The notes beneath the pieces were generated by a model. The model was not told the origin of the DNA and did not search any database. It saw nothing but the letters and a program-made list of their open reading frames with translations. A DNA stretch of 64,000 nucleotides from Algimonas arctica (GTDB taxonomy: Bacteria; Pseudomonadota; Alphaproteobacteria; Caulobacterales; Maricaulaceae), in assembly GCF_014652695.1 (NCBI RefSeq), contig NZ_BMZH01000008.1, positions 62,001 to 126,000 of the forward strand, given 5' to 3'. The translations under genes were made by a program, and so were the position numbers. The first letter of the stretch is position 1. Each line of letters begins with the position of its first letter. Shown here piece after piece: positions 47,008 to 55,603 of the stretch.

Positions 47008-47052
47008 TCTTTGCATTTTGACCTCCCCCTCATTCTTCCCATTGGACCCTTC

Positions 47053-48315
47053 ATGATTTCCCCGGACCAAACTCCCAAAGCCCATATTACGGACCTTGGC
47101 AAAAGAGCGCGCCGCGCAAGTATAGAAATCGCGGCCGCCAGTACGGATCAGAAGAACAACGCCCTTCGCGCCGCCGCTGCGGCCTTACGCGAGCGCATGG
47201 ACGCAATTTTAAAAGGCAATGCAGACGACGTCGCCAGTGTTGCGGGTCGTAAGAATGACGCGTTTATTGATCGGTTGGAACTCACGCCTGACCGGATCCA
47301 GGCCATGGCCACAGCGTTAGACGACATTGCCGCCCTGCCCGACCCTGTCGGGCGCAATCTTGCGACCTTTGACCGCCCGAATGGGCTGAAAATCGAACGG
47401 GTGGCCTGCCCCATTGGGGTTATCGGTATGATTTATGAATCCCGGCCCAATGTCGGCGCTGATGCCAGCGCGCTGTGTTTAAAGTCCGGCAATGCCATCA
47501 TTCTGCGCGGAGGCTCAGAGAGTCGCAACTCGACCCGCGAAATCGTCGCCTGTATGCAACACGGATTGAAAACCGCCGGTCTCCCTGTCGATGTTGTTCA
47601 AACGGTCGGCACGACAGACCGTGAGGCGGTCGCCGAATTGCTCAAAGCCGTCGATTTTATCGATCTCGTTATTCCTCGCGGTGGACGCGGGCTTGTCGAG
47701 CTGGTGCGAGACCAAGCGCGAGTTCCGACTTTGCTGCACTTGGACGGAAATTGTCATAGCTATATTCATGCGGATGCCGACATCACCAAGGCCGTCAACA
47801 TTGTGACCAATGCAAAATTGCGACGGACAGGTGTTTGTGGCGCGACGGAGAGTATCGTCATTGACCGCCTTATTGCGGCTGATGTCGTGCCCGCTCTCGC
47901 TGACGCGATGGTCGGCTGCGAATTACGCGGCGACGCAGAAGCGTGCGCCCTTGATGCGCGCCTTTTTCCCGCAACGGATGAAGATTGGGGCCAAGAATAT
48001 CTCGACGCGGTCGCATCCATCCGCATTGTTGACGGTCTTGATCAAGCCTTAGACATGGTCGCAACCTATTCGTCGGGCCACACAGACGCGATCATCACAG
48101 AAAACGCCGAAGCCGCTGAGCGCTTTCTGAAAGTGATTGATAGCGCGGTCGTCATGCATAACGCGTCGACCCAATTTTCTGATGGCGGCGAATTTGGCAT
48201 GGGCGCGGAAATCGGCATTGCGACGGGTAAGATGCACGCGCGCGGCCCGGTGGGCCTCGAGCAGCTGACAAGTTTCAAATATCTTGTTCATGGCAACGGG
48301 CAAACACGACCATAA
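47053..48315 (+). CDS. proA: Glutamate-5-semialdehyde dehydrogenase (gamma-glutamyl phosphate reductase)
   Basis: Reduces gamma-glutamyl phosphate with NADPH, the second proline step. 420 residues from the ATG at 47053, close to the usual 417; a frame starting at TTG 47011 adds 14 residues without homology. The catalytic Cys is in [11 protein letters not shown], with [15 protein letters not shown] and [18 protein letters not shown] ahead of it and the C-terminal [28 protein letters not shown] typical of ProA. The ribosome site is weak, so translation may be coupled to proC. Confidence 0.95.
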   Translation: MISPDQTPKAHITDLGKRARRASIEIAAASTDQKNNALRAAAAALRERMDAILKGNADDVASVAGRKNDAFIDRLELTPDRIQAMATALDDIAALPDPVGRNLATFDRPNGLKIERVACPIGVIGMIYESRPNVGADASALCLKSGNAIILRGGSESRNSTREIVACMQHGLKTAGLPVDVVQTVGTTDREAVAELLKAVDFIDLVIPRGGRGLVELVRDQARVPTLLHLDGNCHSYIHADADITKAVNIVTNAKLRRTGVCGATESIVIDRLIAADVVPALADAMVGCELRGDAEACALDARLFPATDEDWGQEYLDAVASIRIVDGLDQALDMVATYSSGHTDAIITENAEAAERFLKVIDSAVVMHNASTQFSDGGEFGMGAEIGIATGKMHARGPVGLEQLTSFKYLVHGNGQTRP

Positions 48316-48386
48316 TCCGCGCCTAACCCTCTCATCCGGCTTGCCGTCTCTGGCGGGCCATTGGCATTTTAGAAATAAGCGACCCC

Positions 48387-49898
48387 ATGAACATCGAAGC
48401 CATGATTTCCCTGACCGCCTATTTTGCTTTGATGCTGGGTATCGGTTTCTACGCCTATCGAAAATCCACCAGCGATGTGTCGGAATATATGTTGGGCGGG
48501 CGCAAACTACACCCGGCTGTTGGGGCGCTGTCCGCAGGCGCGTCGGATATGAGCGGGTGGATGTTGATGGGGCTGCCAGGGGCGGTTTTTATCTCAGGCT
48601 TTAGCGCTGCGTGGATTGCGGTCGGGTTGGTCATTGGGGCTTATCTCAACTACCGTTTCGTGGCCCCGCGCCTACGCGTGTTCACCGAAATGGCCGACGA
48701 CGCGATCACAATTCCAGACTATTTCGAAAAACGGTTCAATGATAAAACGCGGGCGCTTCGGGTTTTATCCTCCGTCGTCATTGTGGTCTTTTTCACGCTT
48801 TACACGTCGGCCGGGATCGTTGCGGGCGGGAAACTGTTCGAAGCGTCCTTTGGATTGGACTATCAACTTGGCTTGTTCCTAACGGCGGGCGTCGTCGTCG
48901 CTTACACGCTCTTTGGCGGCTTCTTGGCCGTTAGCCTGACGGACTTCGTTCAAGGCTGCATCATGTTCCTGGCGTTGATTATAGTCCCGCTTGTGACTTA
49001 TTTCGTTCTCCAAGGCGCCGGTGATCTGTCGACGTCAATGGCTTCGATAGATCCATCCTACTTCACGTGGTGGCCAGAAGGCATGACGGTTATGGCGCTG
49101 ATCTCGCTGCTCGCGTGGGGTCTCGGATATTTCGGCCAACCTCACATCATTGTCCGGTTCATGGCCATCCGAACGTTGAAAGATATTGCGACCGCGCGCT
49201 ATATCGGCATGGGTTGGATGATCGTGACCGTGATCGGAGCGGTCATGACGGGTATTATTGGTTTCGCCTATTCCCAGTCCCAGGATCTTGAGGTGGGCGA
49301 CCCTGAAACGATCTTTATCCTCCTGTCCCAGATCCTCTTTCATCCTTACATGGCTGGATTTCTTCTCGCCGCTATCCTTGCAGCGATCATGTCAACAATT
49401 TCGTCACAGCTCCTTGTGTCGTCGAGTTCATTGACCGAAGATTTCTACCGCACCTTCTTGAGAAAAGACGCCAGTCAAACCGAACTTGTGGCTGTGGGCC
49501 GCGTGTCTGTTCTTCTCGTCTCACTCGCCGCCATCGCACTCGCGTTTGATCGGTCGAGCAATATTCTCTCGCTGGTCGGTAACGCGTGGGCTGGATTTGG
49601 CGCCGCGTTCGGCCCGATCATTCTTTTGAGCCTCTATTGGAAGCGCCTCTCGCGCGAAGGCGCTTTAGCCGGAATGATTGTCGGCGCGGTCACGGTGCTA
49701 TTTTGGCTCTACGCTCCCGTTCAAATTGGGGGTCAATCTCTATCAAATGTTATTTATGAGATCGTGCCGGGCTTCTTTCTCTCTGGCTTAGCCGCAATTC
49801 TTGTCAGCCTATTCGTGCAGCCGTCCAGATCGCTGGTCGAAGAAAGATTTCTTACCATGGAAAAAGCCATGGATGACGGTCACAAGGCCATGTTTTAG
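48387..49898 (+). CDS. putP: Sodium/proline symporter
   Basis: 503-residue solute:sodium symporter with about 13 membrane segments. The proline-transporter signature SDMSGWMLMGLPGAVFISG carries the Asp equivalent to E. coli D55, and YFGQPHIIVRFMA follows the central loop. It lies 71 nt after proA in the same direction, so proline synthesis and proline uptake genes are together; this hints at osmotic or proline-level control of both. A terminator hairpin follows. Confidence 0.93.
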   Translation: MNIEAMISLTAYFALMLGIGFYAYRKSTSDVSEYMLGGRKLHPAVGALSAGASDMSGWMLMGLPGAVFISGFSAAWIAVGLVIGAYLNYRFVAPRLRVFTEMADDAITIPDYFEKRFNDKTRALRVLSSVVIVVFFTLYTSAGIVAGGKLFEASFGLDYQLGLFLTAGVVVAYTLFGGFLAVSLTDFVQGCIMFLALIIVPLVTYFVLQGAGDLSTSMASIDPSYFTWWPEGMTVMALISLLAWGLGYFGQPHIIVRFMAIRTLKDIATARYIGMGWMIVTVIGAVMTGIIGFAYSQSQDLEVGDPETIFILLSQILFHPYMAGFLLAAILAAIMSTISSQLLVSSSSLTEDFYRTFLRKDASQTELVAVGRVSVLLVSLAAIALAFDRSSNILSLVGNAWAGFGAAFGPIILLSLYWKRLSREGALAGMIVGAVTVLFWLYAPVQIGGQSLSNVIYEIVPGFFLSGLAAILVSLFVQPSRSLVEERFLTMEKAMDDGHKAMF

Positions 49899-49902
49899 TT
49901 TA

Positions 49903-49928
49903 GACCCGCGACTGTCAGTTCGCGGGTC
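49903..49928. terminator. Bidirectional terminator between putP and the copper lipoprotein gene
   Basis: GACCCGCGA and TCGCGGGTC form a perfect 9-bp GC-rich stem with an 8-nt loop, between two convergent genes. T content on either side is modest. Confidence 0.65.
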
Positions 49929-49936
49929 ATCCCCCT

Positions 49937-50401
49937 TTAGCGTTCGGAATGATCCATCTGCGCGGGCAAGCAATTCTCGCCGTCAGTTTCCGTATTACAG
50001 ATCGCGGTGATCCGGTAGCTCCCATCGAGACCGCGCTTGACCCGAAAGCTAACCGGGTCACCTGCGGTAAAGGCTGATAGATCAACGCGAGACGTGATCT
50101 CAAAGCCCATCGTCATCGCCCCCATACCCACGCCGTCGATAGCTTCATGCTGGATTGTCGCTGATTGGCCATCTGGGCTAACGGACACAAGCGTGCCGGT
50201 TGTTTGCCCCATATTACTCTTGCCTTCACCCTCCATAGGTCCCGCAGGGACCATGCTCTTTGGATCCATTTCGCTGTGGTCCATCTCCGCGTGATCGACC
50301 CCACCATGATCCGCCGTGGCCGTAGGGTCCGGCTCGCCATTGCAGGCCGCGAGACTGATTGCAGAGAGGATGCTCAGGGTAATTTTTGTCAGATGTGTCA
50401 T
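49937..50401 (-). CDS. CusF-like periplasmic copper-binding lipoprotein
   Basis: 154 residues with lipobox LAAC (Cys20). A His/Met-rich linker (ADHGGVDHAEMDHSEMD) precedes a CusF-type OB-fold domain, which has the metal-site pattern QHEAIDGVGMGAMTMGFEI (His plus two Met in MTM) and ends with a CNTETDGENC segment. It would bind Cu(I) or Ag(I) in the periplasm as a chaperone or buffer. No copper pump or regulator lies next to it. The upstream gap 50402-50625 holds two copies of CAGACGTCT. Confidence 0.85.
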   Translation of the reverse strand: MTHLTKITLSILSAISLAACNGEPDPTATADHGGVDHAEMDHSEMDPKSMVPAGPMEGEGKSNMGQTTGTLVSVSPDGQSATIQHEAIDGVGMGAMTMGFEITSRVDLSAFTAGDPVSFRVKRGLDGSYRITAICNTETDGENCLPAQMDHSER

Positions 50402-50448
50402 GGCATGACTCTTTCAGATTTATTGTCCGTGAATAATTATCGGACCCG

Positions 50449-50512
50449 CAGACGTCTAACGACCCCGATAAAATCTACAGCCGATTTGACAATCAAAATC
50501 ATCAGACGTCTG
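50449..50512. repeat. Two copies of the palindrome CAGACGTCT(G)
   Basis: CAGACGTCT at 50449-50457 and CAGACGTCTG at 50503-50512, 54 bp apart, in the gap between the copper lipoprotein gene and gabT. The full 10-mer is palindromic. The distance to the lipoprotein start (48-111 bp) suits a regulator-binding site, but no regulator is encoded nearby. Confidence 0.35.
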
Positions 50513-50625
50513 AGCCTTTGATCGACTGCTCCCTAATGTCGCGCAAAATAACACGCGCAAGTCACATTGCAGCGATAGCGGATAAGCCGGCACCCCCTCA
50601 CCATTAGCGCGGTTTGATCCTCTGC

Positions 50626-51966
50626 TTATAACGAAACGGCACTCTCTGACGTGACCTTGGCCATGACCCGCTCAAAAATATCTAAGCCTTCATGAATGAG
50701 TGCGTCTGGGATGGTGAGGGCTGGGAGGAAACGAAAGACGTTGCCTCGAACACCACATGACAAGATAACAAGGCCTTGTTTATAAGCGTCCGCAACAATG
50801 GCTTTGACAAGATCAGGGTTTGGTTTTGACGCGTCCCCATCATGGATTATTTCCATTGCCATCATGGCGCCCCGGTCCGTTCTTATGTCCCCAATCAAAT
50901 CCGGGTATTGCGCGCGCAGCGCCTGTAGGCGCGTTGCGAACACGGACGCGATATGGTTGGCGCGATCAACGAGCTGTTCGTCCTCAATCACCTCAATTAC
51001 GGCCAGAGCGGCAGCGCAGCCCACGGGAGACCCGGCGTAAGTACCGCCCAATCCACCCGGATCGGGCGCATCCATAATCTCGGCCTTGCCGACCACACCT
51101 GCAATCGGGAAGCCGCCGGCCATGCCTTTTGCGACAGTCATCAGGTCCGGTTCGACGCCGGAATGTTCCATGCAAAAGAACTGACCCGTTCGACCAAACC
51201 CAGATTGAATTTCGTCAGCAATCATGACGATCCCGTGGGTGTCACAAATGGTGCGAATGGCGCGTAAAAATTCGTCAGACGCCGGATAAAACCCGCCCTC
51301 GCCTTGCACAGGTTCGACAATGATGGCGGCGACATCTTCGGGGACAATGTCGCATTTGAATAGCATTTCAATCGCGTGCAGCGTGTCGTCTAATGACACA
51401 CCGTGATATTCAATCGGGTAAGGCACGCGGTAGATGTCCGCCGGGAAAGGCCCGAAGTTCGTCTTATAAGGCGCATTCTTACCCGTCAGACCGAGGGTAA
51501 AATTCGTGCGCCCATGATAGCCACCATTAAACGCAATAACGCCGCGTCGACGCGTATGTGCGCGCGCAATTTTTATCGCATTCTCGACCGCTTCCGCGCC
51601 CGTTGTGACGAACATAGATTTCTTTGGCGACGGGCCCGGAGCTAAACGGTTGAGCTGCTCCGCGAGGCGCACAGCCGTGTCGTACGGCGTCACCATCACG
51701 CAGGTGTGGCTGAACCGATCGACTTGATCTTTGACGGCGGCGACGACTTTCGGATGAGAATGCCCCGTATTACAGACCGCAATCCCCGTTCCGAAATCAA
51801 TATAGCGACGGCTTTCGACATCCCACATTTCGGCGTTCAGCGCCCGGTCGATATAGACAGGCGCGAGATTGCCTTCACCGCGCGCGATGGCAGCGACCTT
51901 CCGGTCCTGCCAACGGGCATTGGTCGGCGAAATGTCAGCGACAGCTTTCAAAGGTACGTTTTTCAT
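50626..51966 (-). CDS. gabT: 4-aminobutyrate aminotransferase
   Basis: Class III PLP aminotransferase, 446 residues, converting GABA and 2-oxoglutarate to succinic semialdehyde and glutamate. VTTGAEAVENAIKIARAHTRR binds the cofactor phosphate, IADEIQSGFGRTG contains the PLP-pyridine Asp, and the Schiff-base Lys is in MTVAKGMAGGFP. The ATG at 51966 overlaps the gabD stop as ATGA, which decides the start against the ATG at 51987. It follows gabD in the operon. Confidence 0.94.
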   Translation of the reverse strand: MKNVPLKAVADISPTNARWQDRKVAAIARGEGNLAPVYIDRALNAEMWDVESRRYIDFGTGIAVCNTGHSHPKVVAAVKDQVDRFSHTCVMVTPYDTAVRLAEQLNRLAPGPSPKKSMFVTTGAEAVENAIKIARAHTRRRGVIAFNGGYHGRTNFTLGLTGKNAPYKTNFGPFPADIYRVPYPIEYHGVSLDDTLHAIEMLFKCDIVPEDVAAIIVEPVQGEGGFYPASDEFLRAIRTICDTHGIVMIADEIQSGFGRTGQFFCMEHSGVEPDLMTVAKGMAGGFPIAGVVGKAEIMDAPDPGGLGGTYAGSPVGCAAALAVIEVIEDEQLVDRANHIASVFATRLQALRAQYPDLIGDIRTDRGAMMAMEIIHDGDASKPNPDLVKAIVADAYKQGLVILSCGVRGNVFRFLPALTIPDALIHEGLDIFERVMAKVTSESAVSL

Positions 51967-53426
51967 TGGTCTAATCCGCCCATGCAAAGGGACTTGATTT
52001 CCAAATAATCATCAAGTCCATATTTCGATCCCTCCCGGCCTTGGCCGGACTCTTTGACGCCGCCAAACGGTGCCATCTCATTTGACATCGCGCCCGTATT
52101 AATACCGACCATGCCAAACTCTAATCCTTCGCCGACACGCCAGACGCGGCCAATATCGCGCGAATAGAAATAGGCCGCGAGGCCAAATTCCGTGTCATTG
52201 GCCATCGCAATGGCCTCGGCTTCTGTGTCAAATCGGATAATCGGCGCAACAGGTCCAAAAATTTCTTCACGGAACACCCGCATTTTTGAGGTCACGTCCG
52301 TCAGCAGAGTCGGCGCGACATAGGTCGGCGCAAACTCGGCCTTCACACCTGTATTCACTTGAGTCGCGCCGTGATCGGTCGCGTCTAGAATAAGGGCGCG
52401 AACATTGTCGGCGGCTTTGCCATCTATCAGCGGTCCGATTGTGACACTAGGGTCGTCGCCTGATCCCATTTTTAATTGAGCCATAGCGGCTGACAGGGCA
52501 GCGACGAACTGATCATAAACACCAGCCTGAACCAAAAAGCGATTGGCGCACACGCATGTTTGTCCCGCGTTCCGAAACTTACTCACCATCGCCCCCGAGA
52601 CAGCGGCGTCAATATCCGCATCATCAAACACAATGAACGGGGCATTGCCGCCGAGTTCCATCGACAAGCGTTTCATTGTCGCGGCGCAATCACTCATCAA
52701 GCGCTTACCAACCGCCGTCGACCCTGTGAAAGTCAGTTTTCTGACCAGAAGGCTTGCGGTTAAAACCGCCCCAATGGCGACAGTTTCCCCAGACACGATA
52801 TTGATCACACCCGCAGGAATTCCCGCCCGGTCCGCTAACTCCACCATGGCGAAAGCGGACAAAGGCGTCTGGTTGGCGGGTTTGCAAACGACCGTACACC
52901 CTGCCGCCAATGCTGGCGCAATCTTGCGCGCCAACATGGCGTTTGGAAAGTTCCACGGCGTGATACAGGCGACAACACCGACGCCTTGTTTGATGGTTAC
53001 AAACCGCTTGTCCGGCGATGGGCTCGGCATCGTGTCGCCATAAATGCGTTTGGCTTCTTCGGCGAACCATTTGATGTAGCTGGCCCCATAGAGGATTTCG
53101 CCCTGCGCTTCGGCCAGAGGTTTACCCTGCTCGGCTGTGAGGATTTTCGCGAGATCATCCTGATGGGCGATCATAAGGTCATGCCACGCTTCGAGATGCG
53201 CAGACCGCGCTTTCGCCGTCAGCGCTTGCCAATCACGCAGCGCGCAATGGGCCGCCTCGATCGCCCGGCCCGTCTCGTCCCTGCCGCAAAAAGAAACCAC
53301 CGCGACCTCCGTCCCATTAGCCGGGTTTTCAACGGCGTAAGTCTGCCCGCTATCCGCATTCGTCCAATGCCCATCGATATAGGCTTGGGTTTTCAACAGC
53401 GATGGATCGGTGAGTTTCAAGGACAT
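51963..53426 (-). CDS. gabD: NADP-dependent succinate-semialdehyde dehydrogenase
   Basis: 487-residue aldehyde dehydrogenase completing GABA breakdown to succinate. TPWNFPNAMLARKIAPALAAGCT and KLTFTGSTAVGKRLM form the cofactor site, Glu in LELGGNAPFIVFDDADID is the general base and Cys in NAGQTCVCANRF is the nucleophile. The second Cys two residues later is usual for GabD. It is the first gene of the gabD-gabT operon and is divergent from the LysR gene across 106 bp. Confidence 0.94.
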   Translation of the reverse strand: MSLKLTDPSLLKTQAYIDGHWTNADSGQTYAVENPANGTEVAVVSFCGRDETGRAIEAAHCALRDWQALTAKARSAHLEAWHDLMIAHQDDLAKILTAEQGKPLAEAQGEILYGASYIKWFAEEAKRIYGDTMPSPSPDKRFVTIKQGVGVVACITPWNFPNAMLARKIAPALAAGCTVVCKPANQTPLSAFAMVELADRAGIPAGVINIVSGETVAIGAVLTASLLVRKLTFTGSTAVGKRLMSDCAATMKRLSMELGGNAPFIVFDDADIDAAVSGAMVSKFRNAGQTCVCANRFLVQAGVYDQFVAALSAAMAQLKMGSGDDPSVTIGPLIDGKAADNVRALILDATDHGATQVNTGVKAEFAPTYVAPTLLTDVTSKMRVFREEIFGPVAPIIRFDTEAEAIAMANDTEFGLAAYFYSRDIGRVWRVGEGLEFGMVGINTGAMSNEMAPFGGVKESGQGREGSKYGLDDYLEIKSLCMGGLDQ

Positions 53427-53489
53427 AGTCGTTTCAAAGTTTGCGAATGATGCCTTTTAGGTGTGATTTATATTGATAGGAAACGACGA

Positions 53490-53534
53490 ATATTGCATTC
53501 ACCTGTGAGAAACACTCACAGGTTAATGCAATAT
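53490..53534. promoter_or_regulatory. Long inverted repeat ending in the LysR start codon
   Basis: ATTGCATTCACCTGTGAG (53492-53509) and CTCACAGGTTAATGCAAT (53515-53532) pair in 17 of 18 positions around an AAACA loop. The stem extends two more pairs, into the AT of the ATG. As DNA it is a good operator for the LysR protein controlling itself and gabDT; as RNA it would bury the start codon. No free ribosome site is visible next to the ATG. Confidence 0.7.
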
Positions 53535-54453
53535 GGACCGGCGCACACTTCCCTTGTCATCCTTACGCGCGTTTGAAAGCGCGGCTGAATTCTTGCACTT
53601 GGGACGGGCGGGCGACCGACTTGGGGTGACACACGGCGCGATTAGTCACCAAATCCGAGCGTTAGAAGACAAGCTTGGCGTCGCCTTGTTTATCCGAGCT
53701 CATAATCGTCTGACCCTGACCCCCGCTGGCGTGCGCCTCCACCAAGCCGTTAAAGAAGGGATCGACAGGATTCTCGATGGAACACGCAACCTCGACCCCG
53801 AACAACTCGCAGGCCCCCTTACGGTGGGCTGCACACAAACCATCGCGACCAGCTGGGCCGCGAAACATATTTGCGAGTTTCAAAAACGCTACCCAACCAT
53901 AGACATCACAGTCAGAGAGATTGAGCCCCGGCAGAAGACAATCCCCAGAGAGATCGACATCGCCATTTGTTACGGCGCACCGGCACAAGATGACCGTAAC
54001 CTGAGCCGGCTCGCATCACCGTCCCTATTTCCCGTTTGTAGCCCGCAACTTGTGGCCGCGCGCACGGATGGGTTCGACATTGAAAATGTCCAACAATTCT
54101 CGCTTATTCACGACAAACAAGTATCTTGGGATCGATGGTTCGCGGCGCAGGGGCTCATCAAGTCGGATCAAATTCGAAATATTGTCTTCGCCAATACAAG
54201 CCAAGCCCTGACGGCCGCACGGCTTGGCTATGGGGTCGCGCTTTGCAATGATTTCGAAACGCAGGACTACATCCGAGAGGGGCAATTAATTCGGCTCTCT
54301 GATAAATCGATCCCCGAGGAAAAAGACTATTATCTGCTGACGCCGTCTACTGGGCGACGTTCTGCCAAAACGCAGATTTTTGAAGACTGGATTGTCAGAG
54401 CGTGTCGTCCAGAAGGATCCGACTTTGTCGATCCAGCTGCCGCGCCGGAATGA
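53533..54453 (+). CDS. LysR-family regulator (GcvA-like), probably of the gabDT genes
   Basis: 306 residues. Helix-turn-helix in residues 8-65 (LSSLRAFESAAEFLHLGRAGDRLGVTHGAISHQIRALEDKLGVALFIR), the GcvA subgroup pattern, followed by a type 2 periplasmic-binding-fold effector domain. It is divergent from gabD, the standard arrangement for a LysR activator of GABA use; the effector is not known. The mRNA begins with the inverted repeat at 53490-53534. Its 3' end overlaps the convergent MFS gene by 59 bp. Confidence 0.9.
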   Translation: MDRRTLPLSSLRAFESAAEFLHLGRAGDRLGVTHGAISHQIRALEDKLGVALFIRAHNRLTLTPAGVRLHQAVKEGIDRILDGTRNLDPEQLAGPLTVGCTQTIATSWAAKHICEFQKRYPTIDITVREIEPRQKTIPREIDIAICYGAPAQDDRNLSRLASPSLFPVCSPQLVAARTDGFDIENVQQFSLIHDKQVSWDRWFAAQGLIKSDQIRNIVFANTSQALTAARLGYGVALCNDFETQDYIREGQLIRLSDKSIPEEKDYYLLTPSTGRRSAKTQIFEDWIVRACRPEGSDFVDPAAAPE

Positions 54454-55603
54454 GCATGATCACCGTGGAGACGACAAAGAGGATCAATGCGCCGTTGAGG
54501 ATGACGTCAAATCCATACCCGGCTGTGAGCACCTGACCCGCGACAACAGGGCCCGTTGCCAGTCCGATCTTAGATACGAAACCACCTGCCGCCGCTGTCC
54601 GGCCAGAAGCATCAAACTGTGAAGCCATGCCAAGAAGATAGGCCATGACCATGCCCCACGTAATTCCGGTCCCACAATTGGCGATAAGGTAAGCGGCTTT
54701 ATTGCCGCTAAAATGAAACAGCGCCGTACCCGCGAGGGTCAGGCCCATAACTAGGAAAAGAGGCCAAAATCGACCATATCTTGTGCCGATGACAATCACT
54801 AATCCAGGCCCGAGTAACGCCACCCATGTTGCCAGCCCTAAGGCTGTCGAGACATAGTCCCGTTCCAAACCATACGTAATTCCGAGCCGAATAATATAGG
54901 CCAGCAACGCCATATTGACGGCTTGAAACAGGAAGATCGCGAGCAGCGTATAGGTCAGCGGCTTTTTTTGGATCGTCCCCGCAAGAGCGCCCGACAGTTT
55001 GGGACGCGGCGGATAGCGGTCCAGAAACGGAACCATGGCGAGGCTCGCCAAACTAAAGAGGATCAAGGCAATAAACAACGCTTGCGGGCCATAGATCGGC
55101 ACTAAACGTGGCAAGAGCATAACGCCCAAACCCCCAAGGCCGAATTGCACAAATAACAACACACCGAACGTCCGGTCCGGGTTCGCCGTGCGCGCAATCA
55201 CCCCATATGAAATCCCGACTAATAGGCCGCCAATAATACCGTGAAACAACCGCACATAAATCAACACAGACGCGTCCGTGATAAAGATCGATAGAATATC
55301 AATGGCAATCAATCCGATGAGGGCCGCGATCGCCGCGGGACGCCACTTTATTCGCTTTATAAGGATAATTGCAATCAGAGCCCCGAGCGCCGCGCCGTAT
55401 ATATTCGCCGACCCAATATTTCCCGCCTGTGCGTCAGTCAGACCTAATCCACTGACGAGACCATCGACGATAGCCGCCATGATGTTCACATAGAACAGTC
55501 CGGCCGTTGCCAAGAACGACAACAATATGCCGGCGAGGACGCTATCGGCTTTCGCCGTGGGAAAACGGCGCGGCCGTCCGGCCAACGTATCGGATGGGGT
55601 CAT
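54395..55603 (-). CDS. MFS transporter
   Basis: 402-residue 12-segment major facilitator. Segments start at ILLSFLATAGLFYVNIMAAIV, and the cytoplasmic loop 2-3 carries KRIKWRPAAIAAL; loop 6-7 carries the basic KKPLTYTLL. Substrate unknown. Its ATG overlaps the stop of the serine hydrolase gene (4 nt), so it is the last gene of the sulfotransferase-hydrolase-MFS operon and may import what the periplasmic hydrolase releases, or export a product. Confidence 0.88.
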   Translation of the reverse strand: MTPSDTLAGRPRRFPTAKADSVLAGILLSFLATAGLFYVNIMAAIVDGLVSGLGLTDAQAGNIGSANIYGAALGALIAIILIKRIKWRPAAIAALIGLIAIDILSIFITDASVLIYVRLFHGIIGGLLVGISYGVIARTANPDRTFGVLLFVQFGLGGLGVMLLPRLVPIYGPQALFIALILFSLASLAMVPFLDRYPPRPKLSGALAGTIQKKPLTYTLLAIFLFQAVNMALLAYIIRLGITYGLERDYVSTALGLATWVALLGPGLVIVIGTRYGRFWPLFLVMGLTLAGTALFHFSGNKAAYLIANCGTGITWGMVMAYLLGMASQFDASGRTAAAGGFVSKIGLATGPVVAGQVLTAGYGFDVILNGALILFVVSTVIMLIPARQLDRQSRILLDDTL

